A stretch of DNA of 64,000 nucleotides from Meira nashicola (taxonomy: Eukaryota; Basidiomycota; Exobasidiomycetes; Exobasidiales; Brachybasidiaceae): positions 5,766,013 through 5,830,012 of the forward strand of contig BCJU01000001.1 of the NCBI GenBank assembly GCA_001600355.1, read 5' to 3'. Below the pieces are notes generated by a model that saw nothing but the letters and a program-made list of their open reading frames with translations, did not search any database and had not been told where the DNA came from. Both the position numbers and the translations under genes were made by a program. The first letter of the stretch is position 1; the number at the start of each line of letters is the position of its first letter. Below are positions 59,269 through 64,000 of this stretch, one piece after another.

Positions 59269-59868
59269 TCACTGAGGCTTGTTGTGCGAAATGATCTCTA
59301 TCCAATAGTGGTCAGGGTCGTAGATGAACGCAATCGACTTCATTTTACCATCTTCAGGACGCTTTTTAAACTTGACACCCAAAGAATCGAATCGAGCACA
59401 TGCTTTTTCAAGATTATCAACAGAAATACACGTATGACCGAAGCCTTGTGGTTGATCGTTTCCGTTATGGTATTGGAAGTTCTCATCTTTTTCTGTTCCT
59501 TTATTCCAAGTTAACTCTAAAATACCTTCACGTTCACCACGAGGTAAACCTTTTTGTCCTGGAAGGTTATATGCTAAAAAGAATAATTTGAAATCTCCTG
59601 CGTCATGTTCATCAATAACATCCATTCCTAAAACTTTTGTATAGAATTCAACACTCTTTTTTGGATCTTTAATTCTAATCATAGTATGATTGAAACGATA
59701 AGATGCTGTTGCTGCGTCTGCCATTTTGACTATTTTTGTTTGATGGAATTGACGAGTGGGTTGATATGAAAGTTTAATTGGATTTGGTTGTATTATTTTA
59801 TGAAATGTTAATCTACTTGAAACGATTGATGGTCTTGCCAATGTTCGAATCAAAGAACGAGTTAACAT
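59269..59868 (-). CDS. GLO1: Glyoxalase I (lactoylglutathione lyase), probable mitochondrial and cytosolic forms
   Basis: A 199-aa enzyme that isomerises the methylglyoxal-glutathione hemithioacetal to S-lactoylglutathione. ATG 59868 gives a basic, Ser/Thr-rich leader (MLTRSLIRTLARPSIVSS) like a mitochondrial presequence. A second in-frame ATG at 59724 (MADAATASYRFNH) gives a 151-aa form close to the single-domain cytosolic enzyme. Metal ligands are visible as His in FNHTMIRIKD, Glu in GILELTWN, His in FGHTCISVD and Glu in HYWIEII. The first ligand is His where human GLO1 has Gln33. The protein is the single-domain type, unlike the double-domain yeast Glo1. It complements Hsp31 (13.1 kb), which removes methylglyoxal without glutathione. 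Confidence 0.93.
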   Translation of the reverse strand: MLTRSLIRTLARPSIVSSRLTFHKIIQPNPIKLSYQPTRQFHQTKIVKMADAATASYRFNHTMIRIKDPKKSVEFYTKVLGMDVIDEHDAGDFKLFFLAYNLPGQKGLPRGEREGILELTWNKGTEKDENFQYHNGNDQPQGFGHTCISVDNLEKACARFDSLGVKFKKRPEDGKMKSIAFIYDPDHYWIEIISHNKPQ

Positions 59869-60203
59869 AAAGAAGTTGGTAGAGAGAAAGAAAGAAGTGG
59901 GAACGCACACGACATCTTATATATTCTAAATTCAACCTCTATATAGAAATTTCTCCACATAAACGTTGTACTGTACAAACAGTGTCCGTATGTCTTTCCG
60001 AACCCTATGCAAGTAAAGATCTTCTGAACCAATTGCCGCCGCTAAAAAAAAGGTTCACGCGTGGCCCAAACGCAAAAGCCAATTCACACGTGAATGTTGG
60101 TATTCTAGAATAGAATATGTGGGATAACTTTAGCACTTCCAACCAAGAACAACATTTCACACCTTTTTCATCATCATACAAAGTGTTCTTGACAGGCGTG
60201 AAG

Positions 60204-60869
60204 ATGAGTACGTCAATACCAGGAATCGAAGCAATAGCATTAGTAGGAAGTCGTAATCAAAGGTTATATTTTAATACAAGGATTGCATATCAAGAAAAAC
60301 AAGATTTGAATAGAGTACGAAATGAAATGCTTAGATTAGAGTATGCTGCTCATTGTGCTTTAGACGTAATAGAAGAACGATGTGAGTGTAGAGGAAATCC
60401 TCTCGAGTAGTAAATTGACTTACTAAAAAGTTGTTCTATTTTCTGGCAATCAATAATAGCCTTAACCAGATCAGCAAACGGTGAAGTGACTTCATCAGGC
60501 GTTTCATTTTTAGGTTTAGTGCTCACTCTGGAAGATTTGGCAATATATGCATTAGTAACGAGTACAAAACTGAGAATCTTACTCCTTCTATCACCGGGAG
60601 AGTTTAAGGTGAGGGATTTGGATTGTATCACAGTGAGTAAATGAACTACATTTGCTTAGTTTGCATACTAATTATGAACCCCTTCCCTCCCTATACAGGT
60701 TCTCAGAGCAGTGCATACATGCTATCTATCACATATCGGCAACCCTTTTCACGCTTTACCTTCACTTAGAACTGGAGTTCCACATATGCATCTAGGTCAG
60801 TCAAATGCACAATTGGAGATCAAGAGTGATTTATTCGATAAAAGAATCAGAGCTATTGGAGGCTGGTAA
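60204..60869 (+). CDS. TCA17: TRAPP complex subunit Tca17/TRAPPC2L (three exons)
   Basis: Spliced CDS: 60204..60381, 60460..60632 and 60699..60869, 173 aa. Introns of 78 and 66 nt have GTGAGT donors, TACTAA-like branch sites and TAG or CAG acceptors, and the frame stays open across all joins. The product is a longin-fold, sedlin-like subunit that helps assemble the TRAPP tethering complex in Golgi and endosome traffic. Recognisable blocks are GIEAIALVGSRNQRLYF, LEYAAHCALDVIEE, DLAIYALVTSTKLRIL and SHIGNPFHALPS (the C-terminal family signature of NPFY type). ATG 60204 matches the usual start; an in-frame ATG at 60117 would add 29 residues. Unspliced reading frames in both strands here are shadows. 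Confidence 0.88.
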
Positions 60870-61017
60870 TCCTTCGCAATGGCATAACACACATGTATTA
60901 TAGATTCATGACAAGACATTTTCACACTTTTGTTGTCTTCATTCTGATTTCATTTTTTTCGTTAGCGGTATATACAACAGAGTTATCTTCTCACTTCACC
61001 ATGAACAAAACGGAACT

Positions 61018-62188
61018 TTAAGCCACAGTGGTCTTACGTTGACCGTATGCTTTGGTAGCATATTCACCATTCTCGACGATGAGATTGGCAGGATTTTGTG
61101 GTTTGTTGTTGAGCCAGTTTGTCAAGATTTCACGGGTACCATCAGCGTAACGCTTTTGGGCATCTAAGGTTGTACCACTGTAGTGAGGAACCATTGCATT
61201 ACCACCACCGTGTTGGTTGTTCATCGAACGCCATGGATGATCAGCAGGAGCGGGTTGATGGTTCCAAACGTCACCACCGTAACCCAAAAGATGTCCACTT
61301 TCAACTGCTTCCTTGACAGCATCAGCGTTGCAAATTGCACCACGTGCAGTGTTGACTAACCATGCTCCCTTCTTCATATGTTTGATGTTATCCTTGTTGA
61401 TCAAATCACGAGTACCTTCGTGTAAGGGGCAATTGACTGTAACGACATCGCATTGACTCAAGAAGTCGTTCAAATCGGCCACACGACGAGCGTTAACTTG
61501 TTTTTCTGCATCCGCTGGCAAGTCTTGGTAATCGAAGTAGAGCAATTCTTTGCAGTTAAATGGAACCAAACGTTGCAAGACACGGTAACCGATACGACCT
61601 GCACCAATAGTACCAACAACTTTACCTTCCAAATCGTATGCGTCACGAGCAATAGCAGCTACTAACCAACCGTTACTCTTGTTTTGAGAAATTTGTTCGT
61701 GACCGACGTTATAGTTACGGACGAGGATCAAAATTGTCATGATGACGTGCTCAGCAACGGAAACGACGTTTGAACCTGAAACTTCAGCAACTGTGATCTT
61801 GCGTTCGTTTGCGGCGTTCAAATCGACGTGATCAGAACCAACACCGGCAGTGATACAAAGTTTCAAATTTTTAGCAGAAGCGATAATCTCTTTGCTTAAA
61901 TAACCAGGATGGAAAGGAGTTGTGATAACAACATCTGCATCGACAATCTCTTTTGCCATTTTACTGTTTGGTCCTTCTTTGTCATCTGTAACGACGAAAG
62001 TATGGTTACCTTTTGCCAATTCATCTTCCAAGCCTAGCTTGTTTTCGATTGTACCCAAAAGTCTCTTTTCTTCTTGGGCATCTTTGCCACCAGAGTAGAG
62101 AATGCAGAGAACCTAAAGTGCCAGCAAGATAAATGGTAAGTATACGTAAAAGAGATGAATGGGAAAATGTTATACATACCTTAACCAT
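61018..62188 (-). CDS. FDH1: NAD-dependent formate dehydrogenase (two exons, 9-nt first exon)
   Basis: Spliced CDS: complement of 61018..62112 joined to 62180..62188, 367 aa, the usual fungal FDH length. Exon 1 encodes only Met-Val-Lys; the 67-nt intron has GTATGT and TTTAG ends, and the join restores the family N-terminus [15 protein letters not shown]. The enzyme oxidises formate to CO2 with NAD+. Visible features are [10 protein letters not shown], the NAD motif [41 protein letters not shown] and the catalytic region HPWRSMNN plus [12 protein letters not shown] (His and Gln). No targeting signal, so it is cytosolic. It detoxifies formate from C1 metabolism or methoxy-group breakdown. Confidence 0.95.
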
Positions 62189-63439
62189 GATGAGAAATTT
62201 TTATGTGAATTGAAGATGTGGTTGTTTTCTTAAGATTGATGATGATGAGGTCAAGAAGGAAAGTGTAGAAGGTGAATATATGCACTTCTTATAGCTGTCT
62301 AAAAAGTCAACAAAGGAGGCAATTCATACTTTAAATGGAAAGCACAAGCCATCTTATCCTTGCCAAGGAGGCAATAAAGGACAGCCCTAGTGCGCCCAAC
62401 TTAAGATTATGATCAATTGCCGTAGCATTCCTATGCTATTTCCGAGTGTGGGAGAGGTAAAGAAAAAAAGTGATCAGGGTTGATTGATATCTTTCTCGGG
62501 CGGCCCGAGAGCACATTAATCATATACACACAAAAGGTGGAGATAAATTTAGTGTATATTCATTGTGTGGGTTATTCTTCCTAATGTACGATGATCTGGA
62601 AGGGTGTGTGTGTGCAATGCAATCATGCATATACCCCGCGTTTCGATAATTTTTAGTGAGTACCGCACCAAAAAAACGAACGGAGGAAATCCGTAGAGCT
62701 TAGGCTTACTGAAGTCAACATTTTTTAGCGGAAAAAGCACCGAAGATAACTCTAAGAAGTTGATTGTGAACAAGCTATTGGTGTCTCCTATGCTTTCTTT
62801 GCCACTGCTATTGCTTTGATTATGATTGAGATGTATTCAACTTAACAATGTGCCTTTGGCAAATAATGATCGCAATCATCAGCCTCCAAAATGAATACTT
62901 TCGGCAAGCACCTTTCCGACATTTTTACCCCGCCTTCATTCTCTAAATTGGAATGCCTTCTCATAGACTACATAGCTTCGGCATGTCTGACTTTTACACA
63001 TACATACGTACGTATAGCTCTACTGGTACACATCAACCGAAGATGAGGAGAGAAAAGAAATCGGAAAAGCCGAAATGCACAATCAGATGACATGCATGCG
63101 CACGCAGCGCGTTAACGTGCGGACAAGCAGCCACATCTGCAAAATGTGTTAAGCGTTTATAGGGCTTAGCGCGTTAAAAGCGAAGAAGAGGATGGTTGAG
63201 CTTCTCGTGACATACATAGTCTTGTGACAACAAATCCTTTTAAAATAGAAAGGCTGAATATTGATCCGATGACCATAAGGCACAGCCGACAGATGTACAA
63301 GCAAGCAAGCAAGCATACTTGCAGTTTTTTATCTTCACATATTCGGCATCATGATGCCGCTGCCGTGGTATGTAACATCATGAATTTTTATAGTACAATA
63401 TTCACATCTTAAAATACAACAATGAGAAAAACACCTCCA
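62189..63439. other. long intergenic region upstream of FDH and downstream of ESA1
   Basis: About 1.25 kb. The FDH promoter side has a TATA-like CTATAAGAAG (minus strand) near 62290. Two copies of AGCGCGTTAA lie at 63106-63115 and 63168-63177. No RNA gene or recognisable ORF was found. Confidence 0.5.
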
Positions 63440-64000
63440 TTAATATAACAATTGACGAAGTTGATCCCGTGAGAATTTAGGTGGTTGCCAATGCAAAGCT
63501 TCAGAATGGATTCTCCTTCTCTTCTTCTTCATCTGTCGATCATGTTTGGCTAAAACTTGATCATTAAGAACAAGGTAATGCTTGCCTTGATATTGTTTGA
63601 GCATATTCAATGCTTGACATGTATGTAAAACATCTGCATGAACGATTGCTGTCTTGTTCGCAATATCTTCAATCGAAATATCTTCTTCAGTATGCAACAA
63701 AAGCTCAACAATCGTTTCTGCCCAATAAGCACGATAACTCAATAATCCTAAATCCGATAAAGGCTTTTCTGGACTGCCTAATTTATGTTCACGTTTGCTT
63801 AATTCGTAACTGAATTCGATCAATAATCGTCCAAAACCGGTCCTTTGATGTTGCGGTAAAGTGAGAATACAAGCAACGTTGTAATTTTCTGCCGATTCCT
63901 TTTCTTTGGAAAAGTAGCCGATAATATGTGCACCCGCATCATCTCGTTGAGCCATCACATAAAATAAGAATGGATCGGTATCATAATATAGTGTCTTGTG
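63440..64000 (-). CDS. ESA1: MYST histone acetyltransferase Esa1 (NuA4 catalytic subunit), 5' truncated by window edge
   Basis: C-terminal 186 residues of a MYST acetyltransferase; the gene continues past 64000. The frame is open at the edge (CAC codon at 64000..63998) and reads [16 protein letters not shown], a hallmark of the MYST domain. The acetyl-CoA site [17 protein letters not shown], the active-site Cys in NVACILTLP and the catalytic Glu in [11 protein letters not shown] are visible. The C-terminus with [15 protein letters not shown] and [12 protein letters not shown] matches Esa1 rather than Sas2 or Sas3. Esa1 acetylates histones H4 and H2A in NuA4 for transcription and DNA repair. 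Confidence 0.92.
   Translation of the reverse strand, partial: HKTLYYDTDPFLFYVMAQRDDAGAHIIGYFSKEKESAENYNVACILTLPQHQRTGFGRLLIEFSYELSKREHKLGSPEKPLSDLGLLSYRAYWAETIVELLLHTEEDISIEDIANKTAIVHADVLHTCQALNMLKQYQGKHYLVLNDQVLAKHDRQMKKKRRRIHSEALHWQPPKFSRDQLRQLLY

Noticed and set aside
60350..60631. 93-codon minus-strand ORF
   Set aside because: Lies antisense to exon 2 of the TRAPP subunit, whose spliced frame is well supported by family motifs.
1..64000. Transposons, CRISPR arrays, prophage or viral insertions
   Set aside because: No transposase, reverse transcriptase, integrase, terminal repeats or regularly spaced direct repeats were seen at any position.

Overview
The window looks like nuclear DNA of a fungus, most likely a basidiomycete. 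The evidence is a 118-nt 5S rRNA gene of the fungal/basidiomycete type, eukaryotic genes lying 40 bp to 2 kb apart on both strands, and rare short introns (51 to 83 nt, GT..AG, several with a TACTAAT-like branch site). Other support comes from single-copy eukaryotic genes such as TOP1, AIP1, ESA1, a FUN30-type remodeler, a TRAPP subunit and an ankyrin-PH-ORD oxysterol-binding protein. The DNA is AT-rich by eye. Most genes have one exon; six need splicing, and their exon coordinates are given in the entries. An intron-poor smut-type yeast lineage (Ustilaginomycotina) would fit, but I cannot prove it from sequence alone.

Layout. 0-20 kb holds mainly housekeeping genes: the C-terminal part of a SNF2 remodeler (cut by the left edge), a large protein kinase, a lone 5S rRNA gene, a mitochondrial class III CoA-transferase, an inositol-polyphosphate 5-phosphatase, an ER TPR/J-domain co-chaperone of the P58IPK/DNAJC3 type, an Hsp31-type DJ-1 protein, an M1 aminopeptidase and an XPG/FEN1-family nuclease. 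20-34.4 kb is a run of seven genes for soluble, membrane or secreted enzymes: a Gfo/Idh/MocA dehydrogenase, a BBE-type FAD oxidase, a ferric-reductase-type flavocytochrome, a mini beta-carbonic anhydrase (three exons), a GMC oxidoreductase, a salicylate-hydroxylase-type FAD monooxygenase and a secreted gamma-glutamyltransferase. Five of the seven are flavin- or nicotinamide-dependent.

34.6-54 kb returns to housekeeping genes: AIP1, an unrecognised three-exon gene, an LRR protein, DNA topoisomerase I (two exons), an Osh1/Osh2-like lipid-transfer protein, a large multi-pass membrane protein, and a SWIM-zinc-finger plus ATP-dependent DNA ligase fusion (two exons). 55-64 kb carries a GPI-type aspartic protease, a mitochondrial 4HBT thioesterase, a Nudix hydrolase, glyoxalase I, the TRAPP subunit Tca17/TRAPPC2L (three exons), NAD-dependent formate dehydrogenase (with a 9-nt first exon) and the C-terminal part of the MYST acetyltransferase Esa1 (cut by the right edge).

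How the genes work together. Several genes share a theme of handling reactive small molecules (Hsp31, glyoxalase I, formate dehydrogenase, Nudix hydrolase, gamma-glutamyltransferase), but they are scattered and no operon-like unit is evident. Several promoters contain ACGCG/ACGCGT elements that resemble MBF sites, and the ER co-chaperone promoter has a UPRE-like TGACGTGG. No transposon, CRISPR array, tRNA gene or virus-derived sequence was recognised. The items most worth following up are the SWIM-ligase fusion, the 20-34 kb redox run and the unrecognised 228-aa protein.
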